DNA of 41,886 nt from Fuerstiella sp. Lineage in GTDB: Bacteria > Planctomycetota > Planctomycetia > Planctomycetales > Planctomycetaceae. The notes below the pieces were generated by a model. The model saw nothing but the letters and a program-made list of their open reading frames with translations. It did no database searches and was not told the DNA's origin. Shown here piece by piece: positions 26,416-34,555 of this stretch. A program made the translations under genes and the position numbers. How positions within the stretch are numbered: the first letter of the stretch is position 1; each line of letters begins with the position of its first letter. Location of the stretch: assembly GCA_029247265.1 (NCBI GenBank), contig JAQWLN010000148.1, positions 1 through 41,886 of the forward strand. Direction: 5' to 3'.

Positions 26416-28434
26416 TCACGTCACAATCGGTTCACGCTCTTCCAGAAGATATCGTGGACGACCGGAGTTGTCGTTGAAGGTCATTGCGGGGTCGATACGG
26501 AGATGATGATAAACGGTGGCCAAGACGTTCTCGGGGCGATATGGCCTGGTTGCCGGACTCGCTCCGATGGAATCGGAGCGAGCCAATGACCTGCCCCGTA
26601 TTCAGGTTTCCCCCCGCCAGCATGACCGACATCACTCGGCCCCAATGGTCTCGCCCGGCGTCTTTGTTGATTCGTGGCGTACGACCAAATTCGCCCATTG
26701 CGACGACCATCACACGATTCGCCAGACCTCGTTCGTGCAGATCGGTAATCAGCGCTGCGACACCCTGATCAAATGCGGGGCCTTTGGCATGCATTCGACC
26801 TTTAACATCCTTGTGATCGTCCCAGCTTCCCAGCGTGTTGACGCGAACGGAAACGAACTTCACACCACTCTCGACAAGTCGACGAGCCAGCAGAATGTTC
26901 TGACCAAGCGAACTTGTTCCGTAACGGCTTCGGACCGCATCCGGTTCAGCTGCAATATCGAAGGCGGCTCGGGCCTTATCGCCGGTGACCATTTCGAATG
27001 CCTGGTGAGTAAACGAATCCTGTGCGTCGGCGACACCCTGAGTATCGATCACTCGGCGAGCGTGGTCAAATCCCTGCAGCAGCGTTCGACGATCGCCGAG
27101 ACGTTCCTGTGTCATGCCACCAATCAGCGTCAGGTTGGCAACGACAAGTCCCACCTGCGAAAGCACGGCATCTCGCTTGCGCCAGGCGATTCGCAACCGC
27201 TGCAGGTTCGAAAGACGACCAAGACGCTTCAACGCGGACTCATCAAATGCCTCTCCCTCGAAACGAACTTCAAGATCAAGCCCTCGCGACGAATACAGCT
27301 TTCCGCCCGCAGCTTCGATGTGCCCAATCGCGGCCTGCTCAACATCAAACATTTTCCGGGCATGCGCCGGAGCGTTCGGACCAGCGTCCCGAGCCAGTCG
27401 AAACCCGAGATAACACGCGGCAGCGTCTCGATCCCAGTAAGTGCGATTCGCCGATCGAGCGAACAGGTCACCGTTAAACCAGCTGCCACCTCGGATCGAG
27501 TGAAAATCATTGGCGGGTGTCTGCGGTCGGTCGGAATTAACGGGATCGACTGCCACCTGGTTCGGCTGGTCGTATCGCGGACGGCGGTAGTCCCTGTAGA
27601 TCGTGTCCAGCCAAAGATCTTCACACCATTCCCAGACGTTGCCGTGCATGTCTTTAAGGCCCCACGGATTCGCGTCGTAACTGCCAACTGGCGCCGTAAA
27701 AACATGACCGTCCTCAGGGTCATTGTCCCAGTCCAGCAGCCATTGTCTTTCCGCAGCATGTTTGCGATGTCGTTCCAGTTCGACATTTCCGAGATTGCCG
27801 AATCGGTGAACGACACCTTTGGCCCTGTCCCCAAACGAAAACTAGGTTGTCGTTCCGGATCGGCACGCGAATTCCCACTCTGCCTCTGTTGGCAGTCGGT
27901 AACGGACACCGTCCTTTTCGCTCAGCCAATGACAATAAGCTTTAACATCGGACCAGCTAACGCCAACCACCGGATGGCTGTCACCCTGCGCAAACCCAGG
28001 ATTCTTCCAGCTGAACTTTTCGTTACGAAGAAAATCGTGCGACTGATAAAGTGGCTTATCTTCGGGAGTCGGTTCCCATCCGACCATCTGAGTATCGCCG
28101 CGTTCAGCTGATGTTTCACAACCCCTTTCTTCGACGAAGGTACGATACGAAACTGCCCGACCGTAACTTCGGTTTCGGCGATGTGGAACGGCCGTGTAAT
28201 CCACGTTACGTGAGCGGGGTCTTCTGCGTTGCCGTAGAACTGCCCCGTTGTGGATAAAGGGAAACTGCGCTTCAGTACGTTCTCGCCACCAGACGTTCCC
28301 TGAATGAATCGGCCACCTTCCAGCAACCGGAACCTGGTCCCGACGGAGTCTGTCACCTGTTCCTGAGCCACGGCGGAAGAAGCGACCATGACAAGCACTG
28401 TTGCAATCCAGACGCAACAGATCTGTCGTTTCAT
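26416..28434 (-). pseudogene. Broken chimera: SUMF1/FGE-fold protein + leucine-rich segment fused to the C-terminal half of a DUF1501 protein
   Basis: From the ATG at 28434: signal peptide ([16 protein letters not shown]...AVAQ), then a complete SUMF1-type domain ([78 protein letters not shown]), a leucine-rich stretch (about 27190-27290), and then directly, in frame, the second half of a DUF1501 protein (LVVANLTLIGG, FGRTPRINKDAGRDHWG). Three lesions are seen: a TACGA tandem duplication at 28141-28150 shifts the frame; TAG at 27842-27844 interrupts SGTTT-FSFGD; and one extra base near 26580 shifts the end, whose correct continuation (RPENVLATVYHHLRIDPAM... to TGA at 26416) is still readable. 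A deletion between two adjacent genes best explains the fusion. The SUMF1 catalytic cysteine is also absent (ARSANR). Confidence 0.88.
26558..26582. repeat. Perfect 11-bp hairpin at a frameshift site
   Basis: CTCGCTCCGAT (26558-26568) and ATCGGAGCGAG (26572-26582) are exact reverse complements with a 3-base loop. On the minus strand, removing one C from GGCTCGCTCCGATTCC restores the DUF1501 reading frame (G-S-S-D-S-I-G-A-S-P). That same extra C is what makes the stem perfect. Confidence 0.85.
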
Positions 28435-28573
28435 CCGCTTTGCATTCGTGTCCGCGGCGAAGTGAGCTAACAATGGACAGTTTTCGTCCGGAGAACAGTA
28501 ATCTGTTTGTTGCGTCTCACCGAAGCGACCAACGGACGTGTGCCAACAGCTTCCGAGCGTCAGCTCGAACAGA

Positions 28574-28609
28574 CCGTCGCAGACGGACCGAACAAGCCGT
28601 CGTAGACGG
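28574..28609. repeat. Two tandem mini-hairpins CCGTC-N3-GACGG
   Basis: CCGTCGCAGACGG (28574-28586) and CCGTCGTAGACGG (28597-28609) are near-identical, each able to form a 5-bp stem with a 3-base loop, separated by 10 bases. They lie between the broken chimera and the intact DUF1501 gene, just past the DUF1501 stop at 28611. A role in transcript ending or processing is possible, but there is no T-tract. Confidence 0.6.
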
Positions 28610-28610
28610 A

Positions 28611-30035
28611 TCAGGCAATGATATCATGCACCACCCGTGTTTCTAACTGGTGGGTCAAGCGTTCGCCAAGGCCATTACGATTGAAAACGAGTTCTTCATG
28701 ATGCAGGCCCAGCAGATGCAGAATCGTGGCGTGCCAGTCCTGAATGCTCACTCGATTTTCAACAGACGCATAACCAATCTCGTCTGTATTTCCGTAGACG
28801 GACCCTGCTTTCGAACCGCCACCGGCCATCCATGACGTGAAGCCATATGGCCCGTGATCACGCCCGGCCTTCTTGTGATCTCCCTGAGACATCGGCAAAC
28901 GACCGAATTCACCGCCCCAAACCACCAGAGTCGAATCCAGCAGGCCTCGGTCCCGCAGGTCTTTCACCAATGCTGCGACGGGCTGGTCGGTTATGTCGCA
29001 GATACTTTTCAGTGATGTTCTGATGTTGCTGTGATTGTCCCACGCCTGCCCTCGAGAAAACAGCTGAACGAACCGGACGCCACGTTCGATCAGTCGTCTG
29101 GCCAGCAGACAACGCTGCCCGAATTCATTCGTCGGCTTGTTGCCAATTCCGTACATTTTCTGAGTTGCTTCCGTCTCATCCGCCGTCGACAGCGCCTGAG
29201 TTGCTTCGAGCTGCATCTTCGCAGCCATCTCGTAATTGCTTAGCCGTGCATCCAGAACCTGCTGCCCGGGTCGGGACTTTTTGTGAATGCGATCCAGACG
29301 GCTGATGAGATCTCGCTTCGCAGCCGTGACTGCGGGCAGCTCCTGATAATCGGGTTTCAGATTCAGCACCGGCGAATCACCGGCCCGCATGCGAGTCCCC
29401 TGATGGACGGGCGGCAGATATCCGGACTTCCAGTTGCTGACTCCGTTGGTAGGCAGGCGTCCAACAGGATCGGCAAGAACGACGTAGGATGGCAGATTAC
29501 GATTCTCTGAACCTAGTCCGTATGAAATCCACGATCCGAATGTCGGATGACCGGGAAACGTCTGTCCGGACACCAGTTTAAAGATGGCCGGCTCGTGATT
29601 GGGGTGCACGTTGTACATCGACCGGACGATGCACAGTTCATCGACCTCACCAGCGATGTGCGGCATGACTTCGGACACCCACGCTCCGGATGTTCCGTGC
29701 TGCCTGAACTTCCACGGACTCTGCATCAACTGACCACGACGATCGTTCTCGAAAACGGCATCTTGTGTCAGTTCACGTGGCGGTTCTCCGCCGTCGTATT
29801 TCTTCAGGGCCGGCTTGGGATCGAACAGGTCGACCTGCGACGGGCCACCCTGCATACACAGATGAATGACGGCTTTGGCTTTTGGCGGAAAGTGAGTCTG
29901 TGCTGCATCGAGGCCGCTATCGAGAGATTGCCCGTAGACATCGTCACTCAGCAACGACGCCAATGCCGCCCCGAACATTCCGTCGGTGGTATTGCGAAAG
30001 AAACTGCGACGCGTGGTATGTTGGTTAATCGACAT
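28611..30035 (-). CDS. DUF1501 protein, Tat-exported, partner of a DUF1553 cytochrome protein
   Basis: A 474-residue protein with a twin-arginine leader (TTRRSFFRNT, residues 7-16) and intact DUF1501 layout: VIHLCMQGGPSQVDLFDPKP, CIVRSMYNVHPNHEPA, FVQLFSRGQAWDNH, VVWGGEFGRLPMSQGDHKKAGRDHG and GSVYGNTDEIGYAS. It belongs to a different subgroup from the gene at 13251. It overlaps the end of the upstream PSCyt1/DUF1553 gene by 11 bases, the standard planctomycete pairing of these two families, which suggests that they act together after export. The substrate is unknown. Confidence 0.9.
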   Translation of the reverse strand: MSINQHTTRRSFFRNTTDGMFGAALASLLSDDVYGQSLDSGLDAAQTHFPPKAKAVIHLCMQGGPSQVDLFDPKPALKKYDGGEPPRELTQDAVFENDRRGQLMQSPWKFRQHGTSGAWVSEVMPHIAGEVDELCIVRSMYNVHPNHEPAIFKLVSGQTFPGHPTFGSWISYGLGSENRNLPSYVVLADPVGRLPTNGVSNWKSGYLPPVHQGTRMRAGDSPVLNLKPDYQELPAVTAAKRDLISRLDRIHKKSRPGQQVLDARLSNYEMAAKMQLEATQALSTADETEATQKMYGIGNKPTNEFGQRCLLARRLIERGVRFVQLFSRGQAWDNHSNIRTSLKSICDITDQPVAALVKDLRDRGLLDSTLVVWGGEFGRLPMSQGDHKKAGRDHGPYGFTSWMAGGGSKAGSVYGNTDEIGYASVENRVSIQDWHATILHLLGLHHEELVFNRNGLGERLTHQLETRVVHDIIA

Positions 30036-32778
30036 AAAGCAAACTCGCCGAATTCAGCAGTCCATGGCAAAAGCCAGCAAGGGCACTGATATTTGTATCG
30101 TCACCTGCAGCAGATTCGGATTCCGATTTTGACTCGTCAGCGCCGTCTGCACTCAATTCCTGTTCAATACTGCGTATTGCGTAAAGTGAAGCCTCGCGTT
30201 CTTCGTCCGATGGCCGACGATTCAGTGCGATTTCAAAGGCACGCGTCACCTGCCCGGTCTCATCGTCGCCCGCTTCGCTTTGAACTCGGGTTGCGAATGC
30301 CTGCGCCAGGTCGAACACCATGCGGTTATTCAGCAGGTGCAGTGACTGAGTCACAACGGTGGATGCTGTGCGTTCTGTACAGTTGGGCGTCATCTGCGGC
30401 AGATCAAACGCTTCAAAGATCGTCGGCATTTCTTTCCGCCGCTGCCGTACATAGATACTGCGACGCCATTTTCCGTCGACGGGCTTTGAAGTGACCAATC
30501 CATCCTCGCGCACTTCTACAGCGTCCGGATCGCCAAACGGCGTTTCATTCAAACGATCGGCAACCAGCAACATCGTGTCTCGTACCTCTTCTGCACTCAG
30601 CCGACGCATCGGCATACGTGACAGCAGTCGGTTATCCGGATCATTGGACCTGTGAACGTCCGTTACTGATGAGCTCTGCATCCAGACGGCGGATGTCATG
30701 ATCTGACGGTGCAGACGCTTAATGCTCCAGCCGTGTTCGACGAAGTCCACGGCCAGCCAGTCCAGAAGTTCAGGGTGAGATGGGGGCGTCCCCAGTTTGC
30801 CGAAGTTGTCGGAGCTTTCCACAAGACCTCGACCAAAATGCTGCTGCCAGATGCGATTCACAATAACCCGCGCTGTCAGCGGATGGTCATCTTTTGTAAG
30901 CCAGCGAGCAAAGGCCAGACGACGCCCGGTCTTGGGAGTGGAATGCTTCAACACGACGGGCTGAAACGGAGTGCGACCATTCGTCAGCATGGACGGCACG
31001 CCCGGCCCCACCAGAATTCCTGGCTGAGTCTCGTCGCCGCGACGATACAGGAATGTGGGCGACGGTCGACCACGGTCCCAGAGTGCTCGGATCTTCGGTG
31101 ACTGTTTCAGCAGCGCGGTCAGTTCTGTCTGTTCTGCCCTGAGCTTCTTTTTCTGGTCGCCCGCAAGCCCCTTCTGTTTTAACTCGGCCGTAATCTCATC
31201 AATTCGCTTTTGCGTCTGCTGTTGCTTGTCTTTGACCGCTGCACGTTCATCGGGTCGAAGCACTTCCAATAGACGCTGTTTTGATTTCTTCCACTGATTG
31301 TTGAAGGCATGTGGCGTCATCCAGTCGTATTCGTCGTACGCCCCCTTGAAGACCGCCACCATCCGATAATAATCGCGCTGAGGAATGGGATCATATTTGT
31401 GGGTATGACACCGGGCACAATTCATCGTCAGCCCCATCAAACTGCGTGACACAACATCAATCGCATCAGTGATCACTTCCATCCGATCCGAGAACCGATT
31501 TACCGGATCAGCCGCCGTCCCGTCTGGAACCATTCTCAGAAATCCCGTCGCTGTGAGTCGGTCGATGACGTCATCCGTGACCGACGACTCATCCGCCCAG
31601 TCGACCAGTTCGTCACCTGCCAGCTGTTCGACAAGGAATTCACTGTACGGTTTGTCATCGTTGAATGCCTTGATGACCCAGTCACGGTACCTCCACGCAA
31701 ATGGCCGTACGGAATCGGCGTTACGCTTTCCTTCGGAATCTGAATAGCCAGCCAGATCCAGCCAGAACCGGCCCCATTTTTCACCGTAGCGAGGCGATTC
31801 CAGCAACCGATCAAGCAATCGCGGCCAGGCGTCGGCGGTGTGATCTTCAGTAAACTCTATGAGCAAAGTCTCACTCGGCGGCAGCCCGGTCAATGCAAAT
31901 GCAGCACGTCGCGCCAGAGTTGTGCGGTCTGCTTCGGCCGAAAACTTCACACCGGAAACGTTTAACTTCGACAGAACGAATGCATCAATTTCGGTGCGAA
32001 TGGATTCCGGGGTAACCGTTGGCGGTGCCGTTTTCCTGGGCGGAACGAACGACCAGAACTGTCGTTCATCATCTGTGACAAGAGGATCCGATTTATCAGT
32101 CGCGACGTCTTCAATCAGAGACAGCGGTGTCGCACCCGCAGCAACCCATTGTTTTAGTCGGTCTAACTCAGCCGTCGTCATGGGCTCGATGCCCGATTCA
32201 CCGATGTCCGCCTTCGGTGGACAGAGCTGTTCCACAACCCGTGTCACCATCAGGCTTTCGTCCGGCTTGCCGGCAACAAACGCAGCGCCATTTTTTCCGC
32301 CCTGCCGCATCAGCGAATGCTGGCGCAGATCAAGATCGCCAAACTGATACTCCGGGCCATGGCACATCACGCACCGTCGCAGAATCAGCGGGACGATGTC
32401 GGCATAGGTAACTTCCACTGTTTGTGCGGACTCATACCCTGACAAGTCGGCCCCGGATTCGATCCATTGTCGGATCACACCGATCTGTTCGGCCGTCATT
32501 GACGGCTCATCTTCCGGCGGCATCGATCCGGAATGGATCATTTCAAACAGCAGACTTTCGTCCGGCGCGCCGGCAACAATCAGCGGTCCGGATTCGCCGC
32601 CTCGTTTGAAGGCCGCCCAATCAACCAGGCTTAAGTCCGCTTTCCGAGTCTTCTGCCCGTGGCACTTGTCACACCGAGCAGCAAGGATCGGCCGAACATC
32701 ACGTGCAAACGTCAGTTCCACAGCTCTGAGACTGGATTCGCTGACGAAACACAGAGAGATCCCGCAGATGGCCCGCAT
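30025..32778 (-). CDS. PSCyt1-DUF1549-DUF1553 planctomycete cytochrome protein
   Basis: A 917-residue exported protein from the ATG at 32778. Order: short hydrophobic leader, a cytochrome-like domain with two CxxCH haem motifs (RCDKCHGQ near the start and RCVMCHGPEYQ), a DUF1549 domain (SPRYGEKWGRFWLDLAGYSDSEG), a third CxxCH (NCARCHTHKYDPIPQRDYY), a coiled coil (about the KDKQQQTQKRIDEITAELK region), and DUF1553 (RVIVNRIWQQHFGRGLVESSDNFG, SHPELLDWLAVDFVEHGWSIKRLHRQIM, RRLSAEEVRDTMLL). These large proteins are a planctomycete hallmark, and their role, perhaps oxidative polysaccharide handling, is not established. The frame extends to 32868, but the ATG at 32778 gives the leader. Confidence 0.9.
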   Translation of the reverse strand: MRAICGISLCFVSESSLRAVELTFARDVRPILAARCDKCHGQKTRKADLSLVDWAAFKRGGESGPLIVAGAPDESLLFEMIHSGSMPPEDEPSMTAEQIGVIRQWIESGADLSGYESAQTVEVTYADIVPLILRRCVMCHGPEYQFGDLDLRQHSLMRQGGKNGAAFVAGKPDESLMVTRVVEQLCPPKADIGESGIEPMTTAELDRLKQWVAAGATPLSLIEDVATDKSDPLVTDDERQFWSFVPPRKTAPPTVTPESIRTEIDAFVLSKLNVSGVKFSAEADRTTLARRAAFALTGLPPSETLLIEFTEDHTADAWPRLLDRLLESPRYGEKWGRFWLDLAGYSDSEGKRNADSVRPFAWRYRDWVIKAFNDDKPYSEFLVEQLAGDELVDWADESSVTDDVIDRLTATGFLRMVPDGTAADPVNRFSDRMEVITDAIDVVSRSLMGLTMNCARCHTHKYDPIPQRDYYRMVAVFKGAYDEYDWMTPHAFNNQWKKSKQRLLEVLRPDERAAVKDKQQQTQKRIDEITAELKQKGLAGDQKKKLRAEQTELTALLKQSPKIRALWDRGRPSPTFLYRRGDETQPGILVGPGVPSMLTNGRTPFQPVVLKHSTPKTGRRLAFARWLTKDDHPLTARVIVNRIWQQHFGRGLVESSDNFGKLGTPPSHPELLDWLAVDFVEHGWSIKRLHRQIMTSAVWMQSSSVTDVHRSNDPDNRLLSRMPMRRLSAEEVRDTMLLVADRLNETPFGDPDAVEVREDGLVTSKPVDGKWRRSIYVRQRRKEMPTIFEAFDLPQMTPNCTERTASTVVTQSLHLLNNRMVFDLAQAFATRVQSEAGDDETGQVTRAFEIALNRRPSDEEREASLYAIRSIEQELSADGADESKSESESAAGDDTNISALAGFCHGLLNSASLLYVD

Positions 32779-33029
32779 TGCGGCATCTCGCAGCTGTTTG
32801 GAACAGTGGGATCGAATTGTGGTGCAGCACCACATTTGTTCGAGACCTTCAGTCGGCGGGAAGGACATGACTGGGGAGGCAGGTGGGCAGCGTCAGTGTA
32901 CACATTGACTGCACGAAAAACATGTGAATTGCGATGTGGCAGCGGCACTGCCGCAACGAAGCCGCTCGCCATCATGACACAATCCGAAACACTGAAGGCG
33001 CGGCGAAATGGGATACCGTTTGCGCGCAC

Positions 33030-33065
33030 AAAAAAGCCGGACGTGGCGTGTGCCAGACCCGGCTT
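33030..33065 (-). terminator. Rho-independent terminator of rpsR
   Basis: On the minus strand, AAGCCGG and CCGGCTT (33059-33065 with 33034-33040) form a stem containing an inner GCCA/TGGC pairing, followed by six T (33030-33035). It lies 26 bases after the rpsR stop in the right direction. Confidence 0.82.
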
Positions 33066-33091
33066 GATTTAACCTCTTACTGCCAGAGACT

Positions 33092-33373
33092 TTAGTCGTC
33101 CGACACGTAAGGCAGCAGACCGATGAAGCGAGCTCGCAGGATCGCCGTCCGAACGGCTCGCTGATACAAAGCCGAGGTGCCAGTGCGTCGACGTGGCAAA
33201 ATGCGGCCTTCGCGGTCGATGAGTGTTTTCAGAGTTCTCAGGTCTTTGTAGTCAACATAAACCGGTCGAGGCACAACGCCTCCGGCGGTAAATGGGCACG
33301 TCATTGTCTTCTTTTTGAGACGTGCGCGGCGTTTTCTGAGCTTCTTTAGATCTGACTTCGAGATTGTGGCCAT
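33092..33373 (-). CDS. rpsR: Small ribosomal subunit protein S18
   Basis: A 93-residue basic protein with the S18 core [51 protein letters not shown], preceded by a Lys/Arg-rich N-terminal tail ([13 protein letters not shown]). It binds S6 and 16S rRNA in the small subunit platform. In most bacteria it lies in an rpsF-ssb-rpsR-rplI cluster; here it stands alone with its own terminator, and the flanking genes are unrelated. A purine-rich AAAAGG upstream could be the ribosome-binding site. Confidence 0.95.
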   Translation of the reverse strand: MATISKSDLKKLRKRRARLKKKTMTCPFTAGGVVPRPVYVDYKDLRTLKTLIDREGRILPRRRTGTSALYQRAVRTAILRARFIGLLPYVSDD

Positions 33374-33716
33374 AAAACCAAGTTCGCCTTTTCTAATTCA
33401 AGCGAATGTGTGGAACGGGCTGTGTCCCCGTAAAGTCTGCCATACAAATAAGTTAAGACAAACCGCCCGATCGGACCGGCCATAAAACATGACTGGCGGG
33501 GAAAACGGCAGTTCGGCATTGTAATCGGACGATACGGTTGAGCAACACAAACCTGAGTCACAGTTTTATACGATCCCAAATTGTTGGCGGGATGGCCTGC
33601 CCGCAGGTTCAGACGATTACTGGAAATCCGGGCTGTCGCGGCCACACGTGGCTGCCAGCACATGAATAATTCAAAACAACATCCAGGACTGGCGGTGTCA
33701 GCCAGAAGTTCACAAC
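33374..33716. other. Divergent intergenic region between rpsR and the transglutaminase-like gene
   Basis: 343 bases that should hold the promoters of two divergent genes. No coding segment, S6/S18-binding leader structure or repeat could be supported by eye. Confidence 0.4.
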
Positions 33717-34307
33717 ATGAGCAATATTAGTCCCGATCCGGCAGCCTTTCTGCAGAATTGCCAGATCATTGACTGGGAAACACGGTCGGTGCTGCAGCAC
33801 GCGGCATCCCTGGCCGAGGATGACAACTGCCGCTCGACTGTGGCACAACGCTGCTTTCAGTGGGTGCGGGACAATGTGCGGCACAGTTCAGACTTTCAGT
33901 TGAACCCGATCACGTGCCGAGCATCGGACGTGCTGACTCACAGAACAGGATATTGCTACGCCAAAAGCCACCTGCTGTGTGCTCTACTACGTGCCAATCA
34001 AATTCCGGCAGGGCTCTGCTACCAGCGACTCAGCATTGATGGAACCGGACCGCCATACTGCCTGCATGGAATGACGGCCGTTTGCCTCCCCGACGTCGGC
34101 TGGTATCGTTGTGACCCTCGTGGCAACCGAGAGGACATTGATGCTCAGTTTACACCGCCCATTGAACGTCTCGCATTTGGAACCCCGTTGCCGCAGGAAT
34201 ACGACCTGCCGGAGATTCATGTGCGACCGTTGATCATCGTCGTCGATGCGCTGCACGCACACGATACATGGGACGGACTGCTGCCCGACATGTCACCGGC
34301 GAAATAG
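33717..34307 (+). CDS. Transglutaminase-like (papain-fold) protein
   Basis: A 196-residue cytoplasmic protein with the full transglutaminase-like triad: Cys 80 in TGYCYAKSHLLCALLRANQIPAG, His 117 in CLHGMTAV, and Asp 133 in WYRCDPRGN. No signal peptide is present. Bacterial members act as cysteine proteases or amidases; the substrate here is unknown. The gene stands alone between rpsR and mscS and ends in TAG. Confidence 0.82.
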   Translation: MSNISPDPAAFLQNCQIIDWETRSVLQHAASLAEDDNCRSTVAQRCFQWVRDNVRHSSDFQLNPITCRASDVLTHRTGYCYAKSHLLCALLRANQIPAGLCYQRLSIDGTGPPYCLHGMTAVCLPDVGWYRCDPRGNREDIDAQFTPPIERLAFGTPLPQEYDLPEIHVRPLIIVVDALHAHDTWDGLLPDMSPAK

Positions 34308-34540
34308 GCTGCAAACGCCATACAGACAGTGCTCTGAACGAATGCTATGGCTTCGAAATGGCGTGGCAGGTAGTCTAAGCATTCGATGCTGAGAGCATCT
34401 GGAGGCAACGGCACAATGCGTATGCCGGCCTCATTCCCATCGATCTTATCGGGAACTTTGTTGCGAAATGAGAAACACAACGCAGCGGACGAAATCCTGA
34501 TTCAAGGCAAGGCGGTCGCGTAAACACCATCAAAGATGGC

Positions 34541-34547
34541 AGAGGAG
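34541..34547 (+). promoter_or_regulatory. Ribosome-binding site of the MscS gene
   Basis: AGAGGAG lies 8 bases before the ATG at 34556 and fixes the start of the channel gene. The remaining intergenic stretch from 34308 shows no recognisable feature. Confidence 0.7.
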
Positions 34548-34555
34548 AAGCACGG

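Noticed and set aside
2804..27844. TAG recoded as a sense codon, since all three in-frame stops are TAG
   Set aside because: TAG is the normal terminal stop of many intact genes here (sugar transferase, PilZ, lpdA, mogA-like, histidine kinase, transglutaminase-like, lgt, mtaB-like), and the three internal TAGs sit in genes that mostly show other damage too. Decay is the simpler reading.
26516..28111. Long plus-strand open frame opposite the chimera
   Set aside because: It is the antisense shadow of the SUMF1/DUF1501 sequence, which has clear family motifs on the minus strand. The plus frame has no recognisable domain.
33346..33663. Minus-strand frame upstream of rpsR
   Set aside because: Overlaps the rpsR start in another frame, with no domain and no ribosome-binding site.
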